Position numbers and translations under genes: made by a program | From: Serratia sarumanii | GTDB lineage: Bacteria > Pseudomonadota > Gammaproteobacteria > Enterobacterales > Enterobacteriaceae | DNA length: 64,000 bases | Reading direction: 5' to 3' | Assembly: GCF_029962605.1 (NCBI RefSeq) | Contig: NZ_CP124750.1 | Span: 3,348,001 to 3,412,000 of the forward strand | Shown: piece by piece, positions 28,974-39,658 of the stretch | Layout of the letters: every line of letters begins with the position of its first letter | Position numbering within the stretch: position 1 is the stretch's first letter | Notes under the pieces: model-generated | Database searches by the model: none | What the model saw: the letters and a program-made list of their open reading frames with translations, nothing else | Told to the model about the DNA's origin: nothing

Positions 28974-30065
28974 ATGGCGGCCTATCTGATACGCAGACTG
29001 TTACTGGTGATCCCCACGCTGTGGGCGATCATCACCATCAACTTTTTTATCGTGCAAATTGCCCCCGGCGGCCCGGTCGATCAGGCCATCGCCGCCATTG
29101 AGCTGGGGCATGGCAGCGGTTTTGGCAGCGGCGGCGTCAGCGAAGGCCTGGGCCATGCCCGGGCAGGCATCGCGGCTGGCGACAGCCAATACCGCGGTTC
29201 GCGCGGTCTGGATCCGGAGGTGATCGCCGAGATCACCCAACGTTACGGCTTCGATAAACCGCTGCACGAGCGCTACTTCACCATGCTGTGGAACTATATG
29301 CGCTTCGACTTCGGCAACAGCCTGTTTCGCGGCGCTTCGGTGATGCAGCTGATCGGCCAGAGCCTGCCGGTCTCCATCACGCTGGGCCTTTGGAGCACGC
29401 TGATCATCTACCTGGTGTCGATCCCGCTCGGCATCCGCAAGGCCGTCCACAACGGCAGCGCGTTCGATACCTGGAGCAGCACGCTGATCATCATCGGCTA
29501 CGCCATTCCGGCTTTCCTGTTCGCCATCCTGATGATTGTGCTGTTCGCCGGCGGCAGCTACCTGGACTGGTTCCCGCTGCGCGGCCTGGTCTCCAGCAAC
29601 TTCGACACCCTCTCGTGGCCAGCGAAGATCGCCGACTACCTGTGGCACATCACGTTGCCGGTGTTGGCGACGGTGATCGGCGGCTTCGCCACCCTGACCA
29701 TGCTGACCAAAAACTCGTTCCTCGACGAGATCCGCAAGCAGTACGTCACCACCGCCCGCGCCAAGGGGCTGGATGAGAAAAAGATCCTGTACCGCCACGT
29801 ATTCCGCAACGCCATGCTGCTGGTGATCGCCGGTTTTCCGGCCACCTTTATCAGCATGTTCTTCACCGGCTCGCTGCTGATTGAGGTGATGTTCTCGCTC
29901 AACGGCCTGGGGCTGCTGGGCTACGACGCCACGCTGCAGCGCGACTACCCGGTGATGTTCGGCACGCTGTATATCTTCACCCTGATCGGCCTGCTGTTGA
30001 ATATCCTCAGCGATATCACCTACACCCTGGTCGATCCGCGCATTGACTTCGAGGCCCGCCAATGA
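28974..30065 (+). CDS. yejB: Peptide ABC transporter permease YejB
   Basis: 363-residue inner-membrane permease of the DppB/OppB type with six helices. [34 protein letters not shown] is the characteristic N-terminus, and the EAA loop lies near [21 protein letters not shown] glycine-rich periplasmic insertion (about residues 43-75) is typical of YejB and absent from DppB. AAGGAG precedes the ATG. It overlaps yejE by four bases (ATGA), implying coupling. Confidence 0.95.
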   Translation: MAAYLIRRLLLVIPTLWAIITINFFIVQIAPGGPVDQAIAAIELGHGSGFGSGGVSEGLGHARAGIAAGDSQYRGSRGLDPEVIAEITQRYGFDKPLHERYFTMLWNYMRFDFGNSLFRGASVMQLIGQSLPVSITLGLWSTLIIYLVSIPLGIRKAVHNGSAFDTWSSTLIIIGYAIPAFLFAILMIVLFAGGSYLDWFPLRGLVSSNFDTLSWPAKIADYLWHITLPVLATVIGGFATLTMLTKNSFLDEIRKQYVTTARAKGLDEKKILYRHVFRNAMLLVIAGFPATFISMFFTGSLLIEVMFSLNGLGLLGYDATLQRDYPVMFGTLYIFTLIGLLLNILSDITYTLVDPRIDFEARQ

Positions 30066-31087
30066 GCCGCCTTAGCCCGATCAACCAGGCGCGCTGGGCG
30101 CGCTTTCGCCGCAACCGCCGCGGCTACTGGTCGCTGTGGATCTTTTTGGTGCTGTTCACCCTGAGCCTGGCCGCCGATCTGATCGCCAATGACAAACCGC
30201 TGTTGGTGCGTTATGAAGGCCGGCTGTACCTGCCGTTTATGATTAGCTACAGCGAAACCGCCTTCGGCGGCGAACTGAATACCGAAGCCGACTATCAGGA
30301 TCCGTTCGTGCAGCGGCAGATCGAACGGCACGGCTGGGCGGTATGGGCGCCGATCCGCTTCAGTTACGACACCATCAACTTCGCCACCGAAGTGCCCTTC
30401 CCCTCGCCGCCTTCGCGTCACAACCTGCTGGGCACCGACAGCAACGGCGGCGACGTGCTGGCCCGGGTGCTGTACGGTTTTCGCATCTCGATGCTGTTCG
30501 GCCTGGCGCTGACGCTGTTTTCCAGCCTGATCGGCGTGTGCGTCGGCGCGACGCAAGGGTATTACGGCGGGCGTTTCGATCTGTGGGGGCAACGCTTTAT
30601 CGAAGTGTGGTCGGGCATGCCGACGCTGTTTCTGATCATTCTGCTGTCGAGCATCGTCCAGCCCAATTTCTGGTGGCTGCTCGGCATCACCATCCTGTTC
30701 GGCTGGATGAGCCTGGTGGGTGTGGTGCGCGCCGAATTCCTGCGCACCCGCAATTTTGACTACATCCGCGCCGCGCGCGCCATGGGCGTGCCGGATCGCG
30801 TTATCATGTCCCGCCATATGCTGCCCAACGCCATGGTGGCGACGCTGACCTTCCTGCCGTTTATCCTGTGCGGCTCGATCACCACCCTGACGTCGCTCGA
30901 TTTCCTCGGTTTCGGTCTGCCGATCGGTTCGCCGTCGCTCGGTGAGTTGCTGCTGCAAGGCAAAAACAATCTGCAGGCGCCGTGGCTCGGCATCACCGCC
31001 TTCCTGGTCTTGGCGGTGCTGCTGTCGTTATTAATCTTTATCGGCGAAGCGGTGCGCGACGCCTTTGACCCCAGCAAGGCGCATTGA
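30062..31087 (+). CDS. yejE: Peptide ABC transporter permease YejE
   Basis: 341-residue partner permease of the DppC/OppC type. It has one N-terminal helix ([25 protein letters not shown]), a periplasmic stretch, then five helices. The EAA loop reads [24 protein letters not shown], which contacts the ATPase Yej[21 protein letters not shown] is the usual start of the permease domain. The gene overlaps yejB by four bases and is one base from yejF. Confidence 0.95.
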   Translation: MSRLSPINQARWARFRRNRRGYWSLWIFLVLFTLSLAADLIANDKPLLVRYEGRLYLPFMISYSETAFGGELNTEADYQDPFVQRQIERHGWAVWAPIRFSYDTINFATEVPFPSPPSRHNLLGTDSNGGDVLARVLYGFRISMLFGLALTLFSSLIGVCVGATQGYYGGRFDLWGQRFIEVWSGMPTLFLIILLSSIVQPNFWWLLGITILFGWMSLVGVVRAEFLRTRNFDYIRAARAMGVPDRVIMSRHMLPNAMVATLTFLPFILCGSITTLTSLDFLGFGLPIGSPSLGELLLQGKNNLQAPWLGITAFLVLAVLLSLLIFIGEAVRDAFDPSKAH

Positions 31088-31088
31088 T

Positions 31089-32699
31089 ATGGCCACTCCT
31101 TTGCTCGCTATTCAGGATCTCAGCATCGCCTTCCGCCAGGGCGACACCGTCACGCCGGTGGTCAACGAACTCTCGCTGCAAATCGCGCCGGCGGAAACGC
31201 TGGCGCTGGTGGGGGAATCCGGCTCCGGCAAAAGCGTCACCGCCCTGTCGATACTGCGCCTGCTGCCCGCGCCGCCGGTGGTTTACCCTGCCGGCGACAT
31301 TCTGTTCAACGGCGATTCGTTGCTGCATGCGCCGGAAGCGGCGCTGCGCAAGGTGCGCGGCAATCAGATCGCGATGATCTTTCAGGAACCGATGGTGTCG
31401 CTTAACCCGCTGCACACCATCGAGAAACAGCTGGCGGAAGTGCTGATGCTGCACCGCGGCCTGCGGCGCGATGCCGCGCGCGCGGAGATCGTCGAGTGCC
31501 TGGAGCGCGTCGGCATCCGCCAGGCCAAAAGCCGGCTGCAGGACTATCCGCATCAGCTGTCCGGCGGCGAACGCCAGCGGGTGATGATCGCCATGGCGGT
31601 GTTGACCCGACCGAAACTGCTGATCGCCGACGAACCCACCACCGCGCTCGACGTCACTATCCAGGCGCAGATCCTGACGCTGCTGCAAGAATTGAAACGA
31701 GAGATGGACATGGGGCTGCTGTTCATCACCCATAACCTGAATATCGTGCGCCGCCTGGCGGACAACGTGGCGGTGATGCGCCAGGGGCGCTGCGTGGAGC
31801 AAAACGCCCGCGCGCGGCTGTTCAGCCGGCCGCAGCATTCTTACACGCAGCAGCTGCTGGCCGCCGAAGACGTCGGTGAACCGCTGCCGTTGCCTGCCGC
31901 GGCCAACGGGCGCCCCGGCGACGAGCGGCCGCTGCTCAAGGTGGAGAACCTGCAGGTGCGCTTCCCCATTCGCCGCGGCCTGCTGCGCCGCACGGTGGAT
32001 TATCACTATGCATTGAAATCATTGAGTTTCGAGCTGCGGGCCGGGGAAAGCGTGGGGCTGGTGGGGGAATCCGGCTCGGGCAAAAGCACCACCGGGCTGG
32101 CGCTGCTGCGCCTGTTGGCCTCGCAGGGCGCCATCTGGTTCGACGGCGAACCGCTGCATCCGCTCACAATGAAGCAGATGCTGCCCTACCGCAGCCGGAT
32201 GCAAATCGTCTTCCAGGATCCCTATTCCGCCCTGAACCCGCGCCTGAACGTGCAGCAGATCATCGCCGAGGGGCTGGAAGTGCACCAGCGGCTTAGCGCC
32301 GAGCAGCGGGAACAGCGCGTGATCGAGGTGTTGCAGGAGGTCGGCCTGGATCCGCAGCTGCGCCACCGCTATCCCACCGAGTTTTCCGGCGGGCAGCGCC
32401 AGCGTATCGCCATCGCGCGCGCGCTGATCCTGCAGCCGCAGCTGCTGATCCTCGACGAGCCGACCTCTTCGCTGGATAAATCGGTGCAGGCGCAGATCCT
32501 GGCGCTGCTGAAATCGCTGCAGCAACGCCACCGGCTGGCTTATCTGTTCATCAGCCATGACCTGCAGGTGGTGCGTTCGCTATGCCACCAGGTCATCGTG
32601 CTGCGACAGGGAGAAGTGGTTGAACAGGGAGACTGTCGGGCGATTTTCGCGGCGCCCGCCGCCGACTATACCCGTCAACTGCTGCAGTTAGCGGATTAG
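31089..32699 (+). CDS. yejF: Peptide ABC transporter double ATPase YejF
   Basis: 536-residue fusion of two ABC ATPase domains, as in E. coli YejF (529). Each half has Walker A GESGSGKS (first at residues 42-49), an ABC signature (LSGGERQRV in the first, FSGGQRQRI in the second) and Walker B ([12 protein letters not shown] and [12 protein letters not shown]). It powers peptide and microcin C uptake through YejB/YejE. The ATG at 31089 starts one base after the yejE stop; a longer frame at 31065 overlaps yejE and lacks support. Confidence 0.95.
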   Translation: MATPLLAIQDLSIAFRQGDTVTPVVNELSLQIAPAETLALVGESGSGKSVTALSILRLLPAPPVVYPAGDILFNGDSLLHAPEAALRKVRGNQIAMIFQEPMVSLNPLHTIEKQLAEVLMLHRGLRRDAARAEIVECLERVGIRQAKSRLQDYPHQLSGGERQRVMIAMAVLTRPKLLIADEPTTALDVTIQAQILTLLQELKREMDMGLLFITHNLNIVRRLADNVAVMRQGRCVEQNARARLFSRPQHSYTQQLLAAEDVGEPLPLPAAANGRPGDERPLLKVENLQVRFPIRRGLLRRTVDYHYALKSLSFELRAGESVGLVGESGSGKSTTGLALLRLLASQGAIWFDGEPLHPLTMKQMLPYRSRMQIVFQDPYSALNPRLNVQQIIAEGLEVHQRLSAEQREQRVIEVLQEVGLDPQLRHRYPTEFSGGQRQRIAIARALILQPQLLILDEPTSSLDKSVQAQILALLKSLQQRHRLAYLFISHDLQVVRSLCHQVIVLRQGEVVEQGDCRAIFAAPAADYTRQLLQLAD

Positions 32700-32707
32700 C
32701 GGCGAAT

Positions 32708-33052
32708 TCAGAAGGGGTACTGCGCGCTGAGCGGTTCGGCGATCGCGGCGCCGACGTTTTTCAGGCGGCACATGGTGGCGCTCTCGTCGCTGCGCTGCAC
32801 GAACAGGCAAGGCTCTCCTTCCCATTCGACAATCGCGCAGTCGACCTGAATCTCCTGCAGCGACAGATTGAGCTGTTGCATTACCTGCCAGGCCTCGGCC
32901 CCTTCATGGCTGAGCAACTTCAGCCCAATCAGGTTGTTATCTTCGTCTATTCCGTTAAACGGAATCGGTTCGACCTTCACGCCGGTGAAACCGGATAGCC
33001 AACGATAACTTTGCGGCAAGCGATGCACTACCGAAAGTTGGATACTCTCCAC
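32708..33052 (-). CDS. yejG: YejG family protein
   Basis: 114-residue small cytoplasmic protein matching E. coli Yej[32 protein letters not shown] at the N-terminus, then [15 protein letters not shown] and an ECLFVQ-like segment ([12 protein letters not shown]). No catalytic motif, signal peptide or membrane segment is visible. It converges with yejF, whose stop is eight bases away, and sits between yejF and bcr as in E. coli. Function is not established. Confidence 0.9.
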   Translation of the reverse strand: MESIQLSVVHRLPQSYRWLSGFTGVKVEPIPFNGIDEDNNLIGLKLLSHEGAEAWQVMQQLNLSLQEIQVDCAIVEWEGEPCLFVQRSDESATMCRLKNVGAAIAEPLSAQYPF

Positions 33053-33646
33053 ATGAAATCCCTAGTTTGAAAAGGTGAAACACTTTTACCTGACAGGGTT
33101 ACTAAGTTATAGCCGTTGACTCCCGACTCTGCCGCGCACAAATGTTATTTAAATGTAAATTTTGCCGCAAACCATTAACCTGACCCCGTGCTTGCCGATG
33201 CCGCGCCATTTTTTGGCGCGCCGTGCGGTGTTATTTCACGGCATTTTGCGACTCAGCTCGCATTTTTGCGTTATATGTAACCCTTTCCCGCAGCGATCTC
33301 AACTCTTTTTTCTTGCAATGCGACTACTTTTCCGTCGCCATATTTTTACATTGAAGAAACATTTCACCCGCCACGTTAGCGCAGCCTCTCCTGCTAATGC
33401 CTTGATTTACATCAATCCTAATACAAACCACTCGCGCGGCGCAGCCGACAGAACGCCGCGCCTCCCGGGGAATATCGGGCGGCACGATGGCGGAGTTTTT
33501 TAACAAAAAGCACACAGATGGGAAAATGACCGATTAATTAGCAGGCATATATTTAGCAACAAATTATTCATTGCCGGTTGCACCCTGAAATGGCAGGGCG
33601 CAACCCCATGACGCTGCGGGGCGAAACGCCCCGAGTCGGGAGAACG
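33053..33646. other. 594-bp gene-free region between yejG and bcr
   Basis: No convincing protein gene is seen. Contents: the yejG promoter side; a hairpin CGCGCCA-TTTTT-TGGCGCG (33202-33220); an AT-rich stretch; a perfect FNR box (33402-33415); an inverted repeat GCGCGGCG / CGCCGCGC (33434-33461 region); and GGGGCG-AAA-CGCCCC (about 33617-33631), which may help terminate bcr. Possible unannotated small RNA. Confidence 0.5.
33402..33415. promoter_or_regulatory. Perfect FNR box (TTGAT-N4-ATCAA)
   Basis: TTGATTTACATCAA matches the FNR consensus at all ten specified bases. It lies about 350 bp upstream of yejG and inside the otherwise empty yejG-bcr gap. On the minus strand a GCTAAC -10-like element lies at the spacing expected for a class II site. 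Target transcript unknown. Confidence 0.6.
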
Positions 33647-34843
33647 TCAGGCTGCGCGATCGCGCGGCCGGCTGGCGTAAACGTAGAACAGCACCGCCAC
33701 GATGCTGCACAGCGCCATCGAGGTGACCATTGGCCAGGCGCTTTTGCCCGGCGCCATCGACAGCACCGCCCCCACCAGCGCGCCGATGCTGAAGCGCAAC
33801 GTGCCGGCCAGGGAAGACGCGGTGCCCGCCATATGCGGAAAATCATCCAGGATCACCGCCATGGCGTTGGAGGAAATCATCGCGATGCACCCCAGGTAGA
33901 CCGCTACGCCGATCACCAGCGCCCAGAAGCCCAGGCCGACGGCGCTTACCGCCAGCAGCCACAGCCCCATCGCCAGCTGCACCAGCAGCCCCAGCTTGAA
34001 CATCTTGACCGCGCCGAACCGCCGCACGTTGCGGCTGTTGATCAGCGTCGTCAGGAACAGGAAGACGATGTTCAGCGCAAAATAGTAGCCGAAGTGCTGC
34101 GGCGAAACGTGGTTCAGTTCGATGTAGACGAACGGCCCGGCGCTGAGGAACGAGAACATGCCCGCAAACGAGAAGGCGCTGGCCAACATGTAGCTCAGCA
34201 CCCGCTTGTGGCGGAACAGCGAACCGAAGTTGCCCAGCGTGGTGCGCAGGTGGAACCGCTGACGCCGCTCTTTCGGCAGCGTCTCCTTGATGAACAAGGC
34301 CACCAGCAGTGAACCGATCAGCGCCGCGGCACCCATGGTCCAGAAGATGGCGTGCCAGCTGAACCACAGCAGCAGCGCACCGCCGATCATTGGCGCCAGC
34401 AGCGGCGCGATGGTCATCACTAGAATGACGAACGACATCATGCGCGAGAACTCATCCTTGGTGAACATGTCGCGCATCAGGGCGTTAATCACCACGCTGG
34501 CGGCGGCGGCGGCCAGACCGTGCAGGAAACGCAGCCCGATCAGCTGATCGATAGACTGCGCCATGGCGCAGGCGCAGCCGGCGATGGCAAAGATCAGCGT
34601 TCCCCACAGGATCACCGGCTTGCGGCCGATGCTGTCCGACATCGGCCCATAGAACAGCTGCCCGAAGGCAAAGCCGAGCATATAGGCGCTGAGCGTCATC
34701 TGCACGCTGCCGGACTCGACGCCAAACTGGGCGGCGATCACCGGCATACTGGGCAGGTACATGTCGATCGCCAACGGCATCAACATGGACAACAGGCCCA
34801 GAATGAAAATCAAACCGAGATGAGAGGTTCGGTTCTGTTGCAC
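33647..34843 (-). CDS. bcr: Bcr/CflA family multidrug efflux MFS transporter
   Basis: 398-residue drug:proton antiporter with twelve helices, very close to E. coli Bcr (bicyclomycin and sulfonamide resistance). Conserved stretches are [44 protein letters not shown] (MFS motif A), [21 protein letters not shown] and [26 protein letters not shown]. The start is set at GTG 34843, nine bases after AAGGAG; an upstream in-frame TTG would overlap the ribosome site. It is directly downstream of rsuA, 41 bp apart, probably co-transcribed. Confidence 0.93.
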   Translation of the reverse strand: MQQNRTSHLGLIFILGLLSMLMPLAIDMYLPSMPVIAAQFGVESGSVQMTLSAYMLGFAFGQLFYGPMSDSIGRKPVILWGTLIFAIAGCACAMAQSIDQLIGLRFLHGLAAAAASVVINALMRDMFTKDEFSRMMSFVILVMTIAPLLAPMIGGALLLWFSWHAIFWTMGAAALIGSLLVALFIKETLPKERRQRFHLRTTLGNFGSLFRHKRVLSYMLASAFSFAGMFSFLSAGPFVYIELNHVSPQHFGYYFALNIVFLFLTTLINSRNVRRFGAVKMFKLGLLVQLAMGLWLLAVSAVGLGFWALVIGVAVYLGCIAMISSNAMAVILDDFPHMAGTASSLAGTLRFSIGALVGAVLSMAPGKSAWPMVTSMALCSIVAVLFYVYASRPRDRAA

Positions 34844-34884
34844 GTTCCACGACTCCTTAATCGGCCGCAATCAATGATCGGTTA

Positions 34885-35598
34885 TCAGTCCTGCAGGTGC
34901 GGCGCGCCCACGCTGGCGATCTCTTCTTCGGTCAGTGGGCGGTATTCGCCCGGCGCCAGATCGTCATCCAGCACGATGGCGCCGATGCGCTCACGGTGCA
35001 ACTCGATCACCCGGTTGCCGACGGCGGCGAACATCCGCTTCACCTGGTGGTAGCGCCCTTCGCTGATGGTCAGGCGCACCACGCGCTCGTCGACCTGCTC
35101 CAACGTCGCCGGCCGCGTCAGATCTTTCTCGTTGTGCAGTTGCACCCCTTCGGCGAAACGCTGCGCGGTGTCTTCCGCCAACGGGTGCTCCAGCGTGACC
35201 AAATAGGTTTTCTCGCAGTGGTGGCGCGGCGACGTGACGCGGTGCGACCACTGGCCGTCGTCGGTCATCAGCACCAGCCCGGTGGTGTCGATATCCAACC
35301 GCCCGGCGGCGTGCAGCTTGTACGCGACCGGCTCATCGAGGAAATACAGCACCGTCGGATGATCGGGATCGTCGGTGGAGCAGACGTAGCCCTGCGGTTT
35401 GTTGAGCATGAAATAGCGCGGGCCGTTCTGCTGCTGCAGCGGATTGCCGTCGAACGCCACTTCTTGCTCCGGGGTCAGTTTGATCGCCCCGCTCTTCACC
35501 ACCTCACCGTCAACGGTGACGCGTTTAGCCCGAAGTTCGCGCGCGACCAGCGCACGGCTGATGCCTAACTGCTGAGATAAAAACTTGTCCAATCGCAT
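34885..35598 (-). CDS. rsuA: 16S rRNA pseudouridine(516) synthase RsuA
   Basis: 237-residue pseudouridine synthase that converts U516 of 16S rRNA. An S4 RNA-binding domain ([31 protein letters not shown]) precedes the catalytic domain; the catalytic aspartate is Asp102 in [15 protein letters not shown]. The C-terminal signature [20 protein letters not shown] is intact. The start MRLDKFL matches E. coli; upstream in-frame sequence is not conserved. It is divergent from radD across 316 bp that contain no other gene. Confidence 0.95.
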   Translation of the reverse strand: MRLDKFLSQQLGISRALVARELRAKRVTVDGEVVKSGAIKLTPEQEVAFDGNPLQQQNGPRYFMLNKPQGYVCSTDDPDHPTVLYFLDEPVAYKLHAAGRLDIDTTGLVLMTDDGQWSHRVTSPRHHCEKTYLVTLEHPLAEDTAQRFAEGVQLHNEKDLTRPATLEQVDERVVRLTISEGRYHQVKRMFAAVGNRVIELHRERIGAIVLDDDLAPGEYRPLTEEEIASVGAPHLQD

Positions 35599-35664
35599 GG
35601 GATCTGCTTTGCCTGTCGTTGTTATGATCGCATTGATCGTATTGCCAAAATATGACGCCCGCCG

Positions 35665-35679
35665 TTGCACCGGGTGCAA
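35665..35679. promoter_or_regulatory. Dyad TTGCACC-G-GGTGCAA in the rsuA-radD divergent region
   Basis: A perfect seven-base inverted repeat with a one-base centre, 67 bp before the rsuA start. The rest of 35599-35914 shows no gene; a TAAAAT (about 35838) may be a radD -10. The binding factor is unknown. Confidence 0.35.
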
Positions 35680-35914
35680 ATGGCAGGTTCAGGGGGGAAA
35701 TCGCGTGGGGGAACAGCGATTGCTGTCACACGAGTATAGCGGCACAACGCGTTGCCCGACAGGGGTAATTTTCACGCTTCTCGCACCGCGCGCGCGCAGA
35801 AGGCATAATAATGGAAATTTTTCGGCCGCCCGGGCGTAAAATGTCACGCTTTCTGTGGGAACAGAGGTGACAAAACCGCTTCCCGGCGGCCCATTCCAAC
35901 CTACGGCGTTCATT

Positions 35915-37672
35915 ATGGCCTTTACCCTACGCCCCTACCAACTGGAAGCGGTCGAAGCCACCATCAATCATTTCCGGCGGCACCCCGAACCGGCGCTGAT
36001 CGTGCTGCCGACCGGCGCCGGCAAAAGCCTGGTGATCGCCGAACTGGCGAAGCGCGCCCGCGGGCGGGTGCTGGTGCTGGCGCACGTCAAGGAACTGGTG
36101 GCGCAAAACCACGCCAAATACTGCGCCTACGGCCTGGAAGCGGACATCTTCGCCGCCGGCCTGCAACAAAAAGAGAGCGCCGGCAAGGTGGTGTTCGGCA
36201 GCGTGCAGTCGGTGGCGCGCAACCTGCCTCTGTTCGACGGCGCCTTCTCGCTGCTGATCGTCGATGAATGCCACCGCATCAGCGACGACGACGACAGCCA
36301 GTACCAGCAAATCATCCAGCATTTGCAGAAAACCAACCCGCAGCTGCGGCTGCTGGGGCTGACCGCCACGCCCTATCGCCTGGGCAAGGGCTGGATTTAC
36401 CAGTATCACTACCACGGCTTCACCCGCGGCGACGGCGCCAGCCTGTTTCGCGACTGCATCTACGAGCTGCCGCTGCGCTACATGATTAAGAACGGCTTCC
36501 TGGTGCCGCCTGAGCGGCTGGACATGCCGATCGTGCAGTACGATTTCAGCCGGCTGGAGGCCAGAAGCAACGGCCTGTTCAGCGAAGCGGATCTGAACCG
36601 TGAGCTGAAGCGGCAAAACCGCGTCACGCCGCATATCATCAGCCAGATTGTAGAGTACGCCCAAGATCGTAAAGGGGTGATGATCTTCGCCGCCACCGTC
36701 GAGCACGCCCGCGAGATCCACGGCCTGCTGCCGAACGGCGAGGCCGCGCTGGTCAGCGCCGAAACGCCGCCCGCCGAGCGCGATGCGCTGATCGAGGCGT
36801 TCAAACAGCAGCAGCTGCGCTATCTGGTCAACGTAGCGGTATTGACCACCGGCTTCGACGCGCCGCACGTCGATCTGATCGCTATTCTGCGCCCGACCGA
36901 GTCCGTCAGCCTGTATCAGCAGATCGTCGGCCGCGGGCTGCGGCTGGCGCCCGGCAAGGAGGATTGCCTGATCCTCGACTACGCCGGCAACCCGCACGAT
37001 CTGTTCACGCCGGAGGTCGGCGTCAGCAAGCCGCACGGCGACAGCCAGCCGGTGCAGGTGTTCTGCCCGGCCTGCGGCTTCGCCAACCTGTTCTGGGGCA
37101 AGTGCACCGAGAATGGCGACATCATCGAGCACTACGGCCGCCGCTGTCAGGGCTGGCTGGAAGACGACGACGGCCACCGCGAACAGTGCGATTACCGCTT
37201 CCGGTTCAAGAGCTGCCCGCACTGCGGCGCGGAGAACGACATCGCCGCGCGCCGCTGCCATCAGTGCCAGGAGGTGCTGGTCGATCCCGATGACATGCTG
37301 AAGGCGGCGCTGAAGCTGAAAGACGCGCTGGTGCTGCGCTGCGGCGGCATGGAATTGCAAAGCGGCCGCGACGACAAGGGCGAATGGCTGAAGGCCACCT
37401 ATTACGACGAGGACGGCACCAGCACCAGCGAGCGTTTCCGCCTGCAGACGCCGGCGCAGCGCAAAGCGTTCGAAATGCTGTTCCTGCGCCCGCACCAGCG
37501 CGCGCCGGGCGTGCCGTTCGCCTGGCACACCGCCGCCGACGTGCTGGCGCAACAGCAGGCGCTGCGCCATCCGGATTTCGTGGTGGCGCGCAAACGCGGG
37601 CAGTTTTGGCAGGTGCGCGAGAAAGTGTTCGATTATCAAGGCCGTTTCCGCCGCGCCAATCAGTTGGCCTGA
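35915..37672 (+). CDS. radD: DEAD/DEAH-type ATPase RadD (YejH)
   Basis: 585-residue superfamily 2 helicase-like ATPase involved in recombinational DNA repair with RecA in E. coli. Walker A PTGAGKS is at residues 32-38, motif II DECH at 117-120, motif III TAT at 150-152, and motif [18 protein letters not shown] in the second RecA fold. Zinc-finger-like cysteine pairs follow ([14 protein letters not shown] and [18 protein letters not shown]). The start [13 protein letters not shown] is the family N-terminus. It lies divergent from rsuA and upstream of rplY, as in E. coli. Confidence 0.94.
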   Translation: MAFTLRPYQLEAVEATINHFRRHPEPALIVLPTGAGKSLVIAELAKRARGRVLVLAHVKELVAQNHAKYCAYGLEADIFAAGLQQKESAGKVVFGSVQSVARNLPLFDGAFSLLIVDECHRISDDDDSQYQQIIQHLQKTNPQLRLLGLTATPYRLGKGWIYQYHYHGFTRGDGASLFRDCIYELPLRYMIKNGFLVPPERLDMPIVQYDFSRLEARSNGLFSEADLNRELKRQNRVTPHIISQIVEYAQDRKGVMIFAATVEHAREIHGLLPNGEAALVSAETPPAERDALIEAFKQQQLRYLVNVAVLTTGFDAPHVDLIAILRPTESVSLYQQIVGRGLRLAPGKEDCLILDYAGNPHDLFTPEVGVSKPHGDSQPVQVFCPACGFANLFWGKCTENGDIIEHYGRRCQGWLEDDDGHREQCDYRFRFKSCPHCGAENDIAARRCHQCQEVLVDPDDMLKAALKLKDALVLRCGGMELQSGRDDKGEWLKATYYDEDGTSTSERFRLQTPAQRKAFEMLFLRPHQRAPGVPFAWHTAADVLAQQQALRHPDFVVARKRGQFWQVREKVFDYQGRFRRANQLA

Positions 37673-37703
37673 GCGAACGGCCCTCAATCTGGGCAGGTTT
37701 TCG

Positions 37704-37732
37704 TTGCCCTGCAGGCGGCTTTCCGTTAAAAT
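37704..37732 (+). promoter_or_regulatory. rplY promoter
   Basis: TTGCCC (37704-37709) and TAAAAT (37727-37732) with 17-bp spacing predict a start site near 37739, about 96 nt before the rplY ATG. Confidence 0.7.
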
Positions 37733-37738
37733 GCCGCG

Positions 37739-37834
37739 CGCTTTACCTGGGCCTGCCCAGCGTTAAAGCGGAATTCCGAACTTGCTACTTGGGTCGCCTG
37801 TAGCAGGGTAAATTTTCTTTTAAGAGAAAAAACA
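37739..37834 (+). promoter_or_regulatory. rplY mRNA leader, probable L25 autoregulatory element
   Basis: The leader can form a long hairpin with outer arms CGCTTTA / TTAAAGCG and inner arms CTGGG / CCCAG (37739-37770), then a second hairpin TGCTAC / GTAGCA (37783-37805) just before the ribosome site. L25 is known to repress its own translation in E. coli through its leader. Folding was by eye. Confidence 0.5.
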
Positions 37835-38119
37835 ATGTTCACTATCAATGCAGAAGTACGTAAAGACCAGGGTAAAGGTGCGAGCCGCCGCCTGCGTGCA
37901 GCAAACAAATTCCCAGCTATCGTTTACGGTGGCAAAGAAGCTGCAGTTTCCATCGAATTGGACCATGATTCTGTCAAGAACATGGAAGCTAAACCAGAAT
38001 TCTACAGCGAAGCAGTAACTCTGGTTATCGACGGTAAAGAAACCAAAGTTAAGGTTCAGGCTGTACAGCGTCACCCGTTCAAGCCAAAACTGGCTCACAT
38101 CGACTTCGTTCGCGTTTAA
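37835..38119 (+). CDS. rplY: 50S ribosomal protein L25
   Basis: 94-residue single-domain L25 that binds loop E of 5S rRNA in the large subunit. The sequence [21 protein letters not shown] with [16 protein letters not shown] at the end matches E. coli L25 (94 residues); it lacks the CTC-type C-terminal extension. Codon usage is visibly different from neighbours, with many AAA, GAA, GTT and CGT codons, as expected for a highly expressed gene. It has its own promoter, leader and terminator. Confidence 0.97.
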   Translation: MFTINAEVRKDQGKGASRRLRAANKFPAIVYGGKEAAVSIELDHDSVKNMEAKPEFYSEAVTLVIDGKETKVKVQAVQRHPFKPKLAHIDFVRV

Positions 38120-38158
38120 TCGCTACGTTTTCGAACCTTTCGGGACGCCGAAATAAAG

Positions 38159-38182
38159 AACGCCGCAATTGCGGCGTTTTTT
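38159..38182. terminator. rplY/yejK terminator
   Basis: Stem CGCCGC / GCGGCG with an AATT loop, then six T on the plus strand and AA before it. It lies between the convergent rplY and yejK genes. Confidence 0.88.
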
Positions 38183-38203
38183 ATTGTCTGCGATTCGGCG
38201 CGC

Positions 38204-39211
38204 TTACTTGCCGCTGCCGGTCCGGCGCTGCAGCTGATCGCGCAGATTCGGCGGCGTGCCTCTGATGGTCAGGGTGTCGGTGGCCGCATCCCAGAAAATG
38301 CGCTCGCCCAGCAGCATGGCGTCGAAGTTCAGGCTGATGCCGCCGCCGCTGCCGGCGAATTTGGTTAGTTGGCGCAGCGTGCCGCGATCCGCCGGGAAGC
38401 TTTCTTCCAGCTCATACCCTTGCTCGCTTGAGAACTGCATGAAGTCTTTCTCGCCGACCGGCGACAGCTCCTGCGACAGCGCCTGCAGCTCAATCTCTTC
38501 GCCCGCCTGCAGCTGTTCGTTGCAGTAGCTGTACACCTGCTGGCGCACTGACTGGCGCTCGTTCTTGTCCAGCTGCGCATCGGCGCAGTAGTCGTCCACC
38601 GCCTGCAGCAGCCCACGATTTTGCGCCTTGGCGTCCAACCCTTCGGATGCCGCCAGGAAATCCATGAAGAAGTCGGCGACCTTGCGGCCCACGCGCCCAC
38701 GCAGGAAGGTCAGGTAGCGGGTCGATTCCGGGTTGGTTTCCCATTCGGTCAGATCGATGCGCGCGACGATATCGGCGTTGTTGATGTCCAGATAGTGCGT
38801 GGTGTTGATATCCAGCTCTTCGTTAACGCGCATGCTGTTACGGCTGTTCAGCACCGCGATCAGCAGATACTCCACCGCCAGATAACGGTATTGGCCAAAC
38901 AGCACCACGCCGCCTTCGGCGAACGGATACTTCGCCAGTTCGTCGCGCAGGCGGCCAGTCGCCGCGCGGCTGAAGGCCAGAAAGTCCTTATCGTCCTTGC
39001 GGCAGGTGCGCAGCGCTTCCGCCAGCTCGCTGCCTTCGTTGAACAGGCCCAAGGCCTTGCTCTTGGCGCTATAGACGCGATGCAGTTCCGTCATCATTTC
39101 TTCCACCGCCGCGTTGGTGGGAAGCAAGGAATCGCGCAGCACCACGTCCAGCGTTTGCTCGTCGCGTTTCACCAACTGGTGCAGAGCGATCTGGTCGATA
39201 TCCAGACTCAT
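38204..39211 (-). CDS. yejK: Nucleoid-associated protein YejK (NdpA)
   Basis: 335-residue nucleoid-associated protein of the NdpA family, same length as E. coli YejK. N-terminus [30 protein letters not shown] and internal [26 protein letters not shown] are characteristic. It binds double-stranded DNA in E. coli and has been linked to topoisomerase IV function; no enzymatic motif is visible. It converges with rplY and is divergent from yejLM. Confidence 0.94.
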   Translation of the reverse strand: MSLDIDQIALHQLVKRDEQTLDVVLRDSLLPTNAAVEEMMTELHRVYSAKSKALGLFNEGSELAEALRTCRKDDKDFLAFSRAATGRLRDELAKYPFAEGGVVLFGQYRYLAVEYLLIAVLNSRNSMRVNEELDINTTHYLDINNADIVARIDLTEWETNPESTRYLTFLRGRVGRKVADFFMDFLAASEGLDAKAQNRGLLQAVDDYCADAQLDKNERQSVRQQVYSYCNEQLQAGEEIELQALSQELSPVGEKDFMQFSSEQGYELEESFPADRGTLRQLTKFAGSGGGISLNFDAMLLGERIFWDAATDTLTIRGTPPNLRDQLQRRTGSGK

Positions 39212-39421
39212 GGTAAATCCTCCTGTTCTTTAGGCGCGTATTCAAACACTGAAGGCCCCGCCCTGCAATACTAAAAACCGCGGCAAACCGGAAAGGCGCT
39301 GCAAGGGGCAGCCCCGGCGCGGGCGAACAATTTCCCGAATGACAGGAAATGATAAAAGAGCGGAAAATCACTGCCCTATACGGTAAGATAGGGCACTTTG
39401 CAGATTACTAAGCGCAATTTT

Positions 39422-39649
39422 ATGCCACAATCATCCCGTTACAGTGACGAACACGTTGAACAACTGCTCTCAGAGCTGGTCAATGTTCTGGAAAAACACC
39501 ATACCCCCACCGATCTTTCCCTGATGGTGCTGGGCAATATGGTCACTAATTTGATCAACACCAGCGTTGCCCCCGCGCAGCGGAAAACCCTGGCGAGATC
39601 GTTCGCGGAAGCCCTGCAGGCTTCTGTCCGTGAAGATAAAGCACATTAA
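39422..39649 (+). CDS. yejL: UPF0352 family protein YejL
   Basis: 75-residue protein, identical in length to E. coli Yej[30 protein letters not shown] followed by [15 protein letters not shown]. It is predicted all-helical and dimeric in its family; function unknown. The ATG at 39422 is preferred over one eight codons upstream because it gives the family N-terminus. It is nine bases upstream of yejM and likely co-transcribed. Confidence 0.92.
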   Translation: MPQSSRYSDEHVEQLLSELVNVLEKHHTPTDLSLMVLGNMVTNLINTSVAPAQRKTLARSFAEALQASVREDKAH

Positions 39650-39658
39650 TATTGACTT

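Noticed and set aside
33162..33503. 113-codon plus-strand frame in the yejG-bcr gap
   Set aside because: No ribosome site or family similarity; sequence reads like non-coding AT-rich DNA. The region is reported instead as a regulatory or small-RNA candidate.
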